Positions 9,286-17,985 of a DNA stretch of 64,000 nt are shown piece by piece. Below the pieces are notes generated by a model that was given only the letters and a program-made list of their open reading frames with translations, was not told the DNA's origin and made no database searches. Source of the stretch: R-RK-3 sp031399085 (GTDB lineage Bacteria > Pseudomonadota > Alphaproteobacteria > Rhizobiales > Rhodomicrobiaceae); contig JANNOQ010000048.1 in NCBI GenBank assembly GCA_031399085.1, positions 69,342 through 133,341 on the forward strand, given 5' to 3'. The translations under genes were made by a program, and so were the position numbers. How positions within the stretch are numbered: the stretch's first letter is position 1; every line of letters starts with the position of its first letter.

Positions 9286-11397
9286 ATGCGACCCCAAAGC
9301 CTCAACCCGCTATTCGCCGGCGTTGGCAGCCTGGAGGGGGTCGGCCCGCGCTACGAGGCGCTGCTCGGCAAGCTGCTGCGGCCGTCCAATGGCGGCGAGG
9401 CGCGGATCATCGACCTTTTGTGGCACCTTCCCTCCGGCCTGACCGACCGGCGCGCCGAGCCTGCCATTTCCGACACCTTCCAGGGACAGCTGGCGACGCT
9501 CCGGGTGCGCGTGAAGAAGCATTTCCCCTCGCCGCCGCGGAACGGCCGCGCGCCTTACCGCGTCATTTGCGAGGACGACAGCGGCGAGATCGAGCTGATC
9601 TTCTTTCACACCGACCGCGCCTATATCGAGCGGCAATTGCCGGTCGGCGAAACGCGGATTTTGTCGGGGCGGATCGAGCGGTATGGGCAAAAACTGCAAA
9701 TGTCGCACCCCGATTATATATTGCCGGAGGATCAGCGCGACAAGCTTCCCGAGCTTGAGCCGGTTTACCCGCTGGCGCAGGGGCTAACTCAGAAATTCCT
9801 GTTCAAAGTCTTCACACAAGCTCTCGGGCGTCTGCAGGACATGCCCGAATGGCTTGACCGCAGCCTCATCGAGGGGCGCGGCTGGCCGGGGTTCGCAGCG
9901 GCGCTGAAAGCACTGCACCGCCCGTCCAATGAGCGGGACATGGAGCTGAATGCCCTCGCCCGCATGAGGCTCGCCTGCGACGAGCTGTTCGCCGGGCAGC
10001 TGGCGCTCGCTTTGCTGCGTCGACGCTTCAGGCGGACGGGAGGGCGCGCCGTGGTCGGCGATGGGCGGCTTGCGGCAAAAATCGCGAACGCTCTGCCCTT
10101 CACGCTGACCCGTTCGCAACAAATAGCGATTTCGGAAATCGCGGGCGATATGGGGGCCCCGCGACGGATGCTGCGGCTCCTGCAAGGCGATGTCGGCAGC
10201 GGCAAGACCGTTGTCGGCCTAATGGCGATGGCGCGCGCTGTCGAAGCCGGCGCTCAGGCGGCGATCATGGCGCCGACGGAAATATTGGCGCGGCAGCATT
10301 TGGAAACCATCGCGCCGCTTTGCGAGGCAGCCGGTATCCGAACAGCGCTGCTGACCGGGCGCGAAAAGGGTAAGGCCCGCCGGAGCGTGCTCGAAGCGCT
10401 TGCCAGCGGCGACACGCAGATCGCCATCGGCACGCACGCGCTTTTCCAGCCCGATGTGGCGTTCGCCGACCTCGCCCTTGCCATCATCGACGAGCAGCAC
10501 CGCTTCGGCGTGCACCAGCGTTACGCGTTGCAAGCCAAGGGCAAGGGCGCGGGCACCGATATTTTGGTCATGACCGCCACGCCCATTCCGCGCACGCTGC
10601 AAATGACGCATTACGGCGATATGGATGTCTCCAAGCTCACCGAGAAGCCCGCCGGGCGAAAGCCTATCCTGACGCGCGCGGTGCCTATTGAGCGATTAGA
10701 GCAGGTGATCGGCGCAATCGGCCGCGCGCGGGGCGAGGGTGCGCAGATTTACTGGGTCTGCCCGCTCGTTGAAAGCTCGGTCAAGATCGACCTGGCCGCC
10801 GCCGAGGAGCGCGCCGCGCATCTGCGCCAGCATTTCGGCGATAGCGTCGGGCTGATTCACGGACGCGCCAAAGGCTTGGAGAAAGACGCCGTGATGCGCC
10901 AGTTTTCGGAAGGCCGGTTGCGGATTCTGGTGGCGACGACCGTTATCGAAGTCGGCGTGAACGTGCCCGCCGCCACGATCATGGTGATCGAGCACGCCGA
11001 GCGCTTCGGCCTTGCCCAGCTTCACCAATTGCGTGGGCGGGTCGGGCGCGCGGCGGCGCAAAGCTCCTGCATCCTGTTGTACAACACACCGCTTTCGGAA
11101 ACCGCCCGGGCCAGGCTCGATATTCTACGCCAAACCGAGGACGGCTTCCGCATCGCCGAGGAAGATTTGCGGCTGCGCGGCGGCGGCGAGATTTTGGGGA
11201 CGCGGCAATCGGGCGAGCCGGGGTTCCGCGTCGCAAGTTTGCCGGGTGACGAAGAGCTGCTGCAGGCGGCGCGCGACCAAACCAAATATCTGCTCTCCCG
11301 CGATCCCGAACTCACCTCAGCGCAAGGCGAAGCCGCCCGGCATTGTCTGTATTTGTTCGAAAGGGATGAGGCGATCAGGCTATTGCGAGGGGGTTAA
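9286..11397 (+). CDS. recG: ATP-dependent DNA helicase RecG
   Basis: Branch-migrating helicase that reverses stalled forks and processes recombination intermediates. 703 residues, a usual length. The N-terminal wedge/OB domain includes LRVRVKKH and YRVICEDDSGEIELIFFH. The motor shows LLQGDVGSGKTVVGLMA (Walker A), IIDEQHRFGVHQR (DEQH), MTATPIPRTLQ, and VATTVIEVGVNVPAAT with QLRGRVGR. Start chosen at 9286, preceded by the purine-rich GGAGAAGAGGGGG; the frame is open back to 9205 without family similarity. It ends 19 nt before the convergent SPOR gene. Confidence 0.97.
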   Translation: MRPQSLNPLFAGVGSLEGVGPRYEALLGKLLRPSNGGEARIIDLLWHLPSGLTDRRAEPAISDTFQGQLATLRVRVKKHFPSPPRNGRAPYRVICEDDSGEIELIFFHTDRAYIERQLPVGETRILSGRIERYGQKLQMSHPDYILPEDQRDKLPELEPVYPLAQGLTQKFLFKVFTQALGRLQDMPEWLDRSLIEGRGWPGFAAALKALHRPSNERDMELNALARMRLACDELFAGQLALALLRRRFRRTGGRAVVGDGRLAAKIANALPFTLTRSQQIAISEIAGDMGAPRRMLRLLQGDVGSGKTVVGLMAMARAVEAGAQAAIMAPTEILARQHLETIAPLCEAAGIRTALLTGREKGKARRSVLEALASGDTQIAIGTHALFQPDVAFADLALAIIDEQHRFGVHQRYALQAKGKGAGTDILVMTATPIPRTLQMTHYGDMDVSKLTEKPAGRKPILTRAVPIERLEQVIGAIGRARGEGAQIYWVCPLVESSVKIDLAAAEERAAHLRQHFGDSVGLIHGRAKGLEKDAVMRQFSEGRLRILVATTVIEVGVNVPAATIMVIEHAERFGLAQLHQLRGRVGRAAAQSSCILLYNTPLSETARARLDILRQTEDGFRIAEEDLRLRGGGEILGTRQSGEPGFRVASLPGDEELLQAARDQTKYLLSRDPELTSAQGEAARHCLYLFERDEAIRLLRGG

Positions 11398-11416
11398 CTC
11401 CCCGGCGCGAGGCAAA

Positions 11417-12358
11417 TCAGCGCGAGATGATCATGCAGCCGACGCCCTTGGTCTTCAAAAGCTCGCAGATCGCCAAACCCTCGCCGCGTTCATACGGAGC
11501 GGCGATGACTTTGTAGAGCGTGCCGCCATCGCTCGTCTCAAGGATCTTGACCGAAGGCGTGCGCCCCGCGAGATCGGCGCCATAGCGCTTCTCGATCCGA
11601 TCGACCTCTGAGATGGCGCTGTCTTCCGAATGAAGAGCAGCGAATTGGATCGCGAATTTGCCGGTCGCTTCGCTAGAAACCGATGGGCGCGCCGTTTGCG
11701 CGGCTGCGGCCACGCGCGGCGGTGATGCGATCGTCTCTTGGCGCGCCTTGGCCGGCTCAGCTTTGGCGGCTGCAGCGTCCGGCTGAGCCTTGGGTCTGGC
11801 CTGCGGCCGAGCCTCCGGTTGTTTGGGGGAGGCGTCGGAGGAGCCGAATAGGCTGTTGAATGTGCTGCCGCCAGTGCGCTCTTCCGATCCGGTGGTTTGG
11901 ACGCCGGTGTTCCAAGACTGTTTTACAGGTTTGGCAGCCGCCCCGCCGGATTCCGCGATCCGAGACTCGGTGGCGGGTTTTTCCGCGCCGGTGCTGACGC
12001 CGAGCTTGCCAAGGATGCGGTCACGGCCTTTTTCGGCGTCGGACTTGTCTTTCGAGCTAAGGCCCTGCATCCATATCGCCGAATTATAATCCGCCAGCGC
12101 ATAGGCCGATTTGCCAAGCTTTTCCTGGGCCTGTGCGCGCAGCATGAGCGCCTTGGCGGCCAGCTCGGCGGGGATTTGTCCGGAGGTCAGCGTCTGGTTG
12201 ATAATTTCGATGGCTTTGACGGGAATGCCCTTCTCCAACATCTTGCTCGCCTCGGTCAGCGCGGCCGTTGGATTGGCCGCTTGCGCAGCCACGGCGAGAG
12301 CGGACATGCCGAGCAAAAATGTGGCGAGAAAACGCCGTATGCGGACACACTTAGCCAT
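11417..12358 (-). CDS. Secreted SPOR domain protein with TPR-like N-terminal region
   Basis: Predicted periplasmic protein of about 313 residues. From the ATG at 12358 the N-terminus is basic (MAKCVRIRRFLATF) followed by a hydrophobic stretch ending in AQA, a signal peptide; an in-frame ATG at 12397 would lengthen it. The region after it is helical and TPR-like (AKALMLRAQAQEKLGKSAYALADYNSAIWMQG). A Pro/Ala/Lys-rich linker follows, then a C-terminal SPOR repeat (KFAIQFAALHSEDSAISEVDRI to YKVIAAPY and CMIISR). SPOR domains bind peptidoglycan denuded of stem peptides. Its place downstream of glmS and glmU fits an envelope role. The exact function is unknown. Confidence 0.85.
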   Translation of the reverse strand: MAKCVRIRRFLATFLLGMSALAVAAQAANPTAALTEASKMLEKGIPVKAIEIINQTLTSGQIPAELAAKALMLRAQAQEKLGKSAYALADYNSAIWMQGLSSKDKSDAEKGRDRILGKLGVSTGAEKPATESRIAESGGAAAKPVKQSWNTGVQTTGSEERTGGSTFNSLFGSSDASPKQPEARPQARPKAQPDAAAAKAEPAKARQETIASPPRVAAAAQTARPSVSSEATGKFAIQFAALHSEDSAISEVDRIEKRYGADLAGRTPSVKILETSDGGTLYKVIAAPYERGEGLAICELLKTKGVGCMIISR

Positions 12359-12440
12359 ATCGAAGTGAACTCTTACGCAAACGCCATGGGATTGCAACAG
12401 TCTCCCTCAATAATATCAAACACAGAAATGCGACAAGAGA

Positions 12441-12458
12441 TTGATCAAATTTGGTCAA
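12441..12458. promoter_or_regulatory. 18-bp near-perfect inverted repeat upstream of the SPOR gene
   Basis: The sequence TTGATCAAATTTGGTCAA equals its own reverse complement at 16 of 18 positions; the single mismatched pair is T/C against G/A. It lies in the 141-nt gap between the glmS stop and the SPOR gene start, about 80 nt upstream of the latter. It could be an operator for the SPOR gene. No regulator can be assigned. It is not a good FNR box, whose half-sites would be TTGAT-N4-ATCAA. Confidence 0.35.
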
Positions 12459-12499
12459 AGTCCGCGGGCGGTCCATGGTGTGCTTGCCCCACATTTCCA

Positions 12500-14320
12500 T
12501 TACTCGACCGTCACGGATTTGGCCAAATTGCGCGGCTGATCGACATCCGTTCCGAGCAATACCGCAGTGTGGTAGGCCAGAAGCTGCACCGGAAGCGCAT
12601 AGAGGATCGGCGTGATGAAGCCGTGCGCCTTTGGCAGCCGGATGTCCGCCACCAGATTTGTGCCGGGTGATCCGGCATCCTCGCTGGTGATGAGAATGAT
12701 CTGACCGCCGCGCGCGGCCACTTCCTGCATGTTGGAGATGGTTTTTTCATAGAGGCTATCGCGTGGCGCGACAACGACCACTGGCATGGATTCGTCGATG
12801 AGGGCGATCGGCCCGTGTTTCAGCTCGCCCGCGGCATAGCCTTCCGCGTGAATGTAGGAAATTTCCTTCAGCTTCAGCGCGCCTTCGAGCGCGATCGGAA
12901 AATGGATGCCGCGTCCCAGATATAGCACGTCGCTGGCGTGGGACAGGATATGCGCCAGCGCCTCAAACTCGTCTTCGCGGCGGAGAACATCGTTCATTAG
13001 GCGCGGCAGCTCGACCAGCGCGCGGACCAGCTCGCCCTCCTGGCGGGCATCGTTGGTGCCGCGCGCGCGGCCGGCGGCGATCGCCATGCAGGCCAGCACG
13101 GTCAGCTGGCTGGTGAACGCTTTGGTGGAGGCCACGCCGATCTCAGGCCCAGCGAGCGTTGGCAGAACGGCGTCGGATTCGCGTGCGATGGTGGATTGCG
13201 GCACGTTGACGATGGAGAGGATGGTTTGCTTCTGCTCGCGGCAATAGCGCAGGCCCGCCAGCGTGTCGGCCGTTTCGCCCGATTGCGAGATGAACAGCGC
13301 CAGCCCGCCCGGCGGCAGCGGCGCCTCGCGGTAACGGAACTCGGACGCGACGTCGATCTCAACCGGAAGCCGGGCATAGCGCTCGAACCAATACTTGCCG
13401 ACGAGGCCGGCATAAAAGGCGGTGCCGCAGGCGGAGACGGTCAGGCGCGAAAGCTTGGCGAAGTCGATTGCCGTATCGCGAAGCTCCACCCGCTCCTCGG
13501 CGAAGTGCACGTAATGACCAAGGGTGCGGCTGATCACTTCCGGCTGCTCGTGGATCTCCTTCGCCATGAAATGGCGGTGATTGCCCTTATCGGCGAGCAA
13601 TGCGCTTGCCTGCGTGATGTGAACGGGCCGCTCGGCCTTTGCCCCGCTTTCGTCGCGGATAAGGACGCCGGATCGCGTAAGGATGGCGCTGTCGCCCTCG
13701 TCGAGATAGGCGACGCGGTCGGTGAAAGGGGCAAGCGCGAGCGCGTCCGAGCCGAGATACATTTCACCTTGGCCGAAGCCGACGGCCAGCGGGCTGCCGC
13801 GCCGCGCGCCGATCAGCAGATCGTCATGTCCGGCAAATAAAATGGCGAGAGCGAATGCGCCTTCAAGTCTTTTGAGCGTTTGCGCGACCGCCGTTTCGGG
13901 CGCTGCTCCACGGTCCAGTTCGCGGGTAATCAAATGAACGACAACCTCGGTGTCCGTCTCGGTTTCGAACACCGCGCCGTGCGCTTCGAGCTCCGTGCGC
14001 AGCTCGCGGAAATTCTCGATGATGCCGTTATGGACGACCGATACTTTGGCCGTCATATGCGGATGGGCGTTGCGTTCGCTTGGCGCGCCATGCGTTGCCC
14101 AACGAGTGTGGCCGATGCCGGAGGTGCCGTGAAGCGGGTTCTGAGCCAGCGTGCTTTCAAGGTTGCGAAGCTTGCCTTGCGCGCGGCGGCGGGTCAGCAC
14201 GCCGTTTTCCAAGGTGGCGACGCCAGCTGAATCATAGCCGCGATATTCGAGCCGCTTGAGCGCGTCGACGAGTTCGCCGGCGACCGGCCGGTTTGCCAAG
14301 ATACCGATGATTCCGCACAT
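12500..14320 (-). CDS. glmS: Glutamine--fructose-6-phosphate aminotransferase (isomerizing)
   Basis: Makes glucosamine-6-phosphate from fructose-6-phosphate and glutamine, the entry step to peptidoglycan and LPS amino sugars. 606 residues, as expected. The N-terminus MCGIIGILANRPVAG puts the class II glutaminase nucleophile at Cys2. RGYDSAGVA, GHTRWATHG and HNGIIENF follow. Two SIS domains carry ISQSGETADT and GRGIHFPIALEGALKLKEISYIHAEGYAAGELKHGP. The C-terminal DQPRNLAKSVTVE is the conserved sugar-site tail. Transcribed after glmU with a 136-nt gap, in which I see no glmS ribozyme (none expected in proteobacteria). Confidence 0.98.
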   Translation of the reverse strand: MCGIIGILANRPVAGELVDALKRLEYRGYDSAGVATLENGVLTRRRAQGKLRNLESTLAQNPLHGTSGIGHTRWATHGAPSERNAHPHMTAKVSVVHNGIIENFRELRTELEAHGAVFETETDTEVVVHLITRELDRGAAPETAVAQTLKRLEGAFALAILFAGHDDLLIGARRGSPLAVGFGQGEMYLGSDALALAPFTDRVAYLDEGDSAILTRSGVLIRDESGAKAERPVHITQASALLADKGNHRHFMAKEIHEQPEVISRTLGHYVHFAEERVELRDTAIDFAKLSRLTVSACGTAFYAGLVGKYWFERYARLPVEIDVASEFRYREAPLPPGGLALFISQSGETADTLAGLRYCREQKQTILSIVNVPQSTIARESDAVLPTLAGPEIGVASTKAFTSQLTVLACMAIAAGRARGTNDARQEGELVRALVELPRLMNDVLRREDEFEALAHILSHASDVLYLGRGIHFPIALEGALKLKEISYIHAEGYAAGELKHGPIALIDESMPVVVVAPRDSLYEKTISNMQEVAARGGQIILITSEDAGSPGTNLVADIRLPKAHGFITPILYALPVQLLAYHTAVLLGTDVDQPRNLAKSVTVE

Positions 14321-14456
14321 GGGGTCCCCTAAGCGATGTTATGGCAACCACAGCGCCGCAAGCCGCTGTTTAGGCTCCCGCCGGCGATTTTCCAAATCAA
14401 AGCCCATTACAGGCTGTTGCAGGCTGGTGCTGCTGCGTCGCAATGCACCGGAGGAT

Positions 14457-15797
14457 TCATTTTGGCTGTTTTGCTTTGTTCTTGTCCGCCCAGCCGGGCA
14501 GGTTTTTCTGCTGCGAACGCTCAACCGCAAGCGCGCCCGGCTCCACGTCACGGGTGATGACGCTGCCTGAGCCGATATAAGCGCCGTCGCCAATTTTCAC
14601 GGGCGAAACCAAGGCGCTGTTCGAACCTATGAAAGCCCCTGCGCCGATCTCGGTGAAATGCTTCCGGTAGCCGTCATAATTGCAGATGATCGTTCCGGCG
14701 CCCAGATTGGCATGCGCGCCGACCCGCGCGTCGCCGACATAGGACAGATGGCTGACCTTGGCCCCGGCCTCGATGACCGCCTTCTTGATCTCGACGAAAT
14801 TGCCGATCTTGGCGTCCGGTCCGATATCCGCGCCTGGCCGCAGCCGCGCGAAAGGCCCGACGACCGCGCCCGCCTGGACAAGGCAATGGTCCATATAGGA
14901 ATTGGCTTTGATTTCAACATTGTCACCGATTGTGACCGAGGGACCAAAGAACACATTCGGCTCCACTATCACATCCCGGCCGAGCGTGGTGTCATAGCTG
15001 AATGTTACGGTCTGCGGAGCAATGAGCGTCGCGCCGCCGCGCATGGCTGCCTCGCGCAGACGCGCCTGCATCAACGCCTCCGCCTGCGCGAGTTGGACGC
15101 GGTCGTTGACGCCCATCACCTCTTCCTCTGGGCAAGTCTCGACCGCGATCGTCAACCCGGCCTGCCGCGCGATCTCCACGGCATCGGTGAGATAATATTC
15201 GTGCTTGGCGTTGCGATTGCCAATGCGATCAAGCACGGAAAGGGCCACGCCGGGCCGAAATGCCATCAGGCCGGAGTTGCAAAGCCGAACGGCCTTTTCG
15301 TGCGGGTTCGAATCCTGCTCTTCGCGAATGGCGATGAGCGCGCCGGTTTCATCCCGGATGAGACGCCCATAGCCGGTAGGGTCAACCGCCTCGAAGCCGA
15401 GCACGGCAAGCGCGGCGCCGCCTTCGAGCGCAGCGCGCAGGCGGACCAGCGTTGCGGGCCGCAAAAGCGGCGTATCGCCATAGAGCACGAGGACATCGTC
15501 GGGGAAATCTTCTAGCGCTGCGCGCGCCGCCAGCACCGCATTGGCGGTACCGAGCCGGTCGGCTTGGACGAAAAAGCGGCAGTCCGGCGCCACGGCGGCC
15601 AGGGCGGTCTCGACCTCGTCCATCGCCGGGCCGATCACGCAGGCGATCTGGGAGGCATGCGCTTCGAGTGCCGCCGCCGCTGTATGCGCCACCATCGGCC
15701 GGCCCGCCACGGCATGCATGACCTTGGGCCGCGCCGATTTCATACGGGTGCCGAGACCGGCGGCAAGAATGATGGCCATCCAGGGCTGGGAATTCAT
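14457..15797 (-). CDS. glmU: Bifunctional GlmU (GlcNAc-1-P uridylyltransferase / GlcN-1-P acetyltransferase)
   Basis: Acetylates glucosamine-1-phosphate and then uridylylates it to UDP-GlcNAc. 446 residues from the ATG at 15797. The N-terminal pyrophosphorylase signature LAAGLGTRMKSARPKVMH is followed by LYGDTPLLRP and EYYLTDAVEIA. The C-terminal half is a left-handed beta-helix with hexapeptide repeats (GDNVEIKANSYMDHCLVQ, FARLRPGADIGPDAKIGNFVEIKKA, SYVGDARVGAHANLGAGTI, ICNYDG). The frame is open to 15872 but that extension is not family-like. It pairs functionally and physically with glmS downstream. Confidence 0.97.
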   Translation of the reverse strand: MNSQPWMAIILAAGLGTRMKSARPKVMHAVAGRPMVAHTAAAALEAHASQIACVIGPAMDEVETALAAVAPDCRFFVQADRLGTANAVLAARAALEDFPDDVLVLYGDTPLLRPATLVRLRAALEGGAALAVLGFEAVDPTGYGRLIRDETGALIAIREEQDSNPHEKAVRLCNSGLMAFRPGVALSVLDRIGNRNAKHEYYLTDAVEIARQAGLTIAVETCPEEEVMGVNDRVQLAQAEALMQARLREAAMRGGATLIAPQTVTFSYDTTLGRDVIVEPNVFFGPSVTIGDNVEIKANSYMDHCLVQAGAVVGPFARLRPGADIGPDAKIGNFVEIKKAVIEAGAKVSHLSYVGDARVGAHANLGAGTIICNYDGYRKHFTEIGAGAFIGSNSALVSPVKIGDGAYIGSGSVITRDVEPGALAVERSQQKNLPGWADKNKAKQPK

Positions 15798-15888
15798 GGC
15801 ATTGCCTTGGAGCGAAAGAGGATTATCGAAGTCATTCGCTTTGGCTAAGCAGAAAGACGCCGCGATGTCCATAGAGGTGGATACATGC

Positions 15889-16119
15889 CTACCGCCGATC
15901 CGAGCCAGGATAAATCGCGCAACTATTCGTGCCGAGGAGAGCGTAAAGGGGCGAGTAGCGGAAAATCCCGGTCAAGCCGATCGTCATTCCGGCAATCCAG
16001 AACGGCCAAATCCAGATAGCGTCTGGCGGCGAGCCGAAAACGCCGCCGCTCCACGCCAACAGCGCAAGCGCCAGAGCGAAGCGGAAGACGCCGTCCAGCA
16101 CGCCGACATTCGTCATCAT
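15889..16119 (-). CDS. DUF2892 family small membrane protein
   Basis: 76-residue inner-membrane protein. The N-terminus TNVGVLDGVFRFALALALLAW and the later GMTIGLTGIFRYSPLYALLG match the DUF2892 (YgaP transmembrane) family, with two hydrophobic segments at about 12-30 and 38-58. The start at 16119 is set by GGAGG eight bases upstream; the earlier in-frame ATG at 16134 overlaps that ribosome site. Cysteine and proline occur near the C-terminus (NSCAIYPG), as in the family. It lies 91 nt upstream of glmU and is separated from the porin by a terminator. Function is unknown. Confidence 0.85.
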   Translation of the reverse strand: MMTNVGVLDGVFRFALALALLAWSGGVFGSPPDAIWIWPFWIAGMTIGLTGIFRYSPLYALLGTNSCAIYPGSDRR

Positions 16120-16170
16120 CCGCACAACCTCCATACGTAACGTCCAAGCTGTATCATAAGCGGTGCATGA

Positions 16171-16195
16171 AAAAAGCCGCTGCGAACAGCGGCTT
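16171..16195 (-). terminator. Rho-independent terminator of the porin gene
   Basis: On the minus strand AAGCCGCTG-TTCG-CAGCGGCTT forms a perfect 9-bp stem with a UUCG tetraloop, followed by a T-rich run (TTTTTCATG). It starts 44 nt after the porin stop codon and precedes the DUF2892 gene, insulating it from the porin transcript. Confidence 0.85.
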
Positions 16196-16238
16196 CAGGT
16201 TTCAATGTTTTCTTGCCTTTGGTTGTATCGGGATCGGC

Positions 16239-17594
16239 TCAGAATTTGATACGCGAGCCGATCAACACTTGACCGAAGTCTTCGTAATCAACCAGGCTCG
16301 TCGTGTCGGTAAAGCCGTCCGGGTCCAACACTGCGACCGAGGTGCTGCTGTCGTAGCTCCAGAACGTCGCCTGCGCGTAGAGTTCCAAGGCGGCGCTGTC
16401 GAACCTTTGCACGATGCCGAGGCCCCAGCGCTCAGCGTCGCCTTCACGATCGGAGAAAAAGCCGCCGCTTACGGCGCCGAAATCGGTGTATTCAGCATAT
16501 TCACCGTAGATCGTCGTGGTTCCGTAAGGCAGGAATTTCCGCTCCAGCCCAAGTTGCACGTAGTAAAATGAGGAATCATCCGCGCTAGAATCATCGACAT
16601 TTCTTTCACCTGCGGCGATCGCTGCGTACAGACCCGTGGGAACGTGCATGATCGAAGCGGAGCCGCTGAAGATTTCGTTGGACTCGGCGGTGAAGCTGGT
16701 GATGTCGATCTCGGAAGTCGGCGTTGTTTCATCCCCGGTGGAAACGGTTTTCCTGCCGCGGCCATCCCACTGATAGCCGATGCCGGCCGCGAAGCGGATC
16801 GAGTTCCACTCCGCTTTGTAGCGTAACGCCGCATCCCAAAGGTCGTTGTCGCCCCAGGCGGCCGATGCGATGAAGCCGTAAATCGTTGGCGAGTCGTAGC
16901 GGATGCGATCCTCGCGCACGCCGTCGAGATTGGACGCAACGTCTTCCCATTGCAGACCGGTGAAGGCGCCCCCGGATGTCCGGATGGAGAAGGCGTTATT
17001 GTGGTGAAGGTCGGAATTGCGCACGGAATTGCCGAGGACGATCTCGTTGATGCCGTCCGTCGCCATGCTGCCCTGACCTAATGTCACGCGTCCCATGCGG
17101 TCGCTTTCGAGATAGAACTCGCTGAACCGTATGGAAATTTCGTTTTCCGCGCTATCGGCCACCCCGGGCTTTTCGCCATCGTCGCCGCCGGAGGCAAAGT
17201 TCCGGAATGTCGGATCGTTGGCGTTGTAGACCTCGTTCGAGGCTGAATCCTGGATGTCCAGCTCGATTAAATATCCAGCCGTCACCCCTGGCTTCATCAC
17301 GCCTTTGCCAGTAAAGCCCAGCCGTGTGCTCGAATAGTCGTTATCGACGATATAAGCGTCGGAGTCCTCGCCGTCATCCCAGATCATCAGGGCTTTGTTG
17401 ACTTGCCCATAGACCTGGAGCGAGACGACCCGATTGCCCTTGCGGGCGGTGGTGGCCTCAAGTTCAGCCACACGTTCTTCCAAGTCCGAGCAGCATCCGC
17501 CGCCCAGATCAGCCGCATGTGCCGGAGCATAAGCAACGTTGCCCATGAGTAAACCAGCCGCCGCGACTAGAGTCGTTAGACTTGTTGGCTTCAT
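16239..17594 (-). CDS. Outer-membrane porin, rhizobial type
   Basis: Predicted 16-strand-type porin of about 451 residues from the ATG at 17594 (an in-frame ATG at 17618 adds 8 residues). Signal peptide through PAHAA. A short coiled-coil segment follows (CCSDLEERVAELEATTARKG), then SLQVYGQVNKALMIWDDGED, the hallmark N-terminus of alphaproteobacterial Porin_2-like proteins. Alternating amphipathic beta strands run to the end, and the C-terminus VLIGSRIKF has the terminal Phe recognised by the BAM machinery. Transcribed alone: operator-like repeats upstream, strong terminator downstream. Substrate specificity cannot be read from sequence. Confidence 0.9.
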   Translation of the reverse strand: MKPTSLTTLVAAAGLLMGNVAYAPAHAADLGGGCCSDLEERVAELEATTARKGNRVVSLQVYGQVNKALMIWDDGEDSDAYIVDNDYSSTRLGFTGKGVMKPGVTAGYLIELDIQDSASNEVYNANDPTFRNFASGGDDGEKPGVADSAENEISIRFSEFYLESDRMGRVTLGQGSMATDGINEIVLGNSVRNSDLHHNNAFSIRTSGGAFTGLQWEDVASNLDGVREDRIRYDSPTIYGFIASAAWGDNDLWDAALRYKAEWNSIRFAAGIGYQWDGRGRKTVSTGDETTPTSEIDITSFTAESNEIFSGSASIMHVPTGLYAAIAAGERNVDDSSADDSSFYYVQLGLERKFLPYGTTTIYGEYAEYTDFGAVSGGFFSDREGDAERWGLGIVQRFDSAALELYAQATFWSYDSSTSVAVLDPDGFTDTTSLVDYEDFGQVLIGSRIKF

Positions 17595-17985
17595 GAATCC
17601 GCGAATCATCATTTTCACCGCTAAGCGGGCTCCATATTAAAATTTGCAGGCGCTTTGCACCTGCGCTTGCCTTTCCGAATCTTAACGCGGTCACTCATGG
17701 TAGGAATCAGTATCTGCAACTTCTTGTTGCATCAATCGACTTATATGCAATCATTGGTTGCGACAATCTTAAATCCGACGACGCCACAGGAATCTCCGCC
17801 GCTATGTGACAAATTTGCTGAGTTGCTGCCCGAGATCCTGGAGAGAGCGGAGAACAAATTGCGGGACAATAAATCGGCATCCGCGTGGCGGAGCTTAAAG
17901 CGCCATGCGAAGTTGGCATGTGTAGAAATAGGCGAGGCAAAAGCTTTCGCCCGCCCGCAAGCGGCATTTTGAGGCTTTGCAATGC
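17595..17985. other. Porin upstream region, mostly non-coding
   Basis: About 390 bases between the porin and the HlyD-like gene. It contains the two matched inverted repeats at 17715-17731 and 17746-17762, and a GCAGG/CCTGC inverted repeat at about 17647-17664. A plus-strand frame (17745-17972) could encode a 75-residue helical peptide (KFAELLPEILERAENKLRD). It lacks a Shine-Dalgarno sequence and overlaps one of the repeats, so I do not call it a gene. Confidence 0.5.
17715..17762. promoter_or_regulatory. Two matched inverted repeats (TGCAAy-N5-GTTGCr) upstream of the porin
   Basis: Site 1 is TGCAAC-TTCTT-GTTGCA (17715-17731), a perfect 6-bp inverted repeat. Site 2 is TGCAAT-CATTG-GTTGCG (17746-17762), with the same 6-5-6 layout and two changed bases. 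Their centres are 31 bp apart, close to three helical turns, so two dimers would sit on the same face. They lie about 120-170 nt upstream of the porin start. This looks like a tandem operator; the regulator is unknown. Confidence 0.5.

Noticed and set aside
15304..15314. GGTTCGAATCC, identical to a tRNA T-loop
   Set aside because: It is inside the coding sequence of glmU, and no acceptor or anticodon stem can be folded around it.
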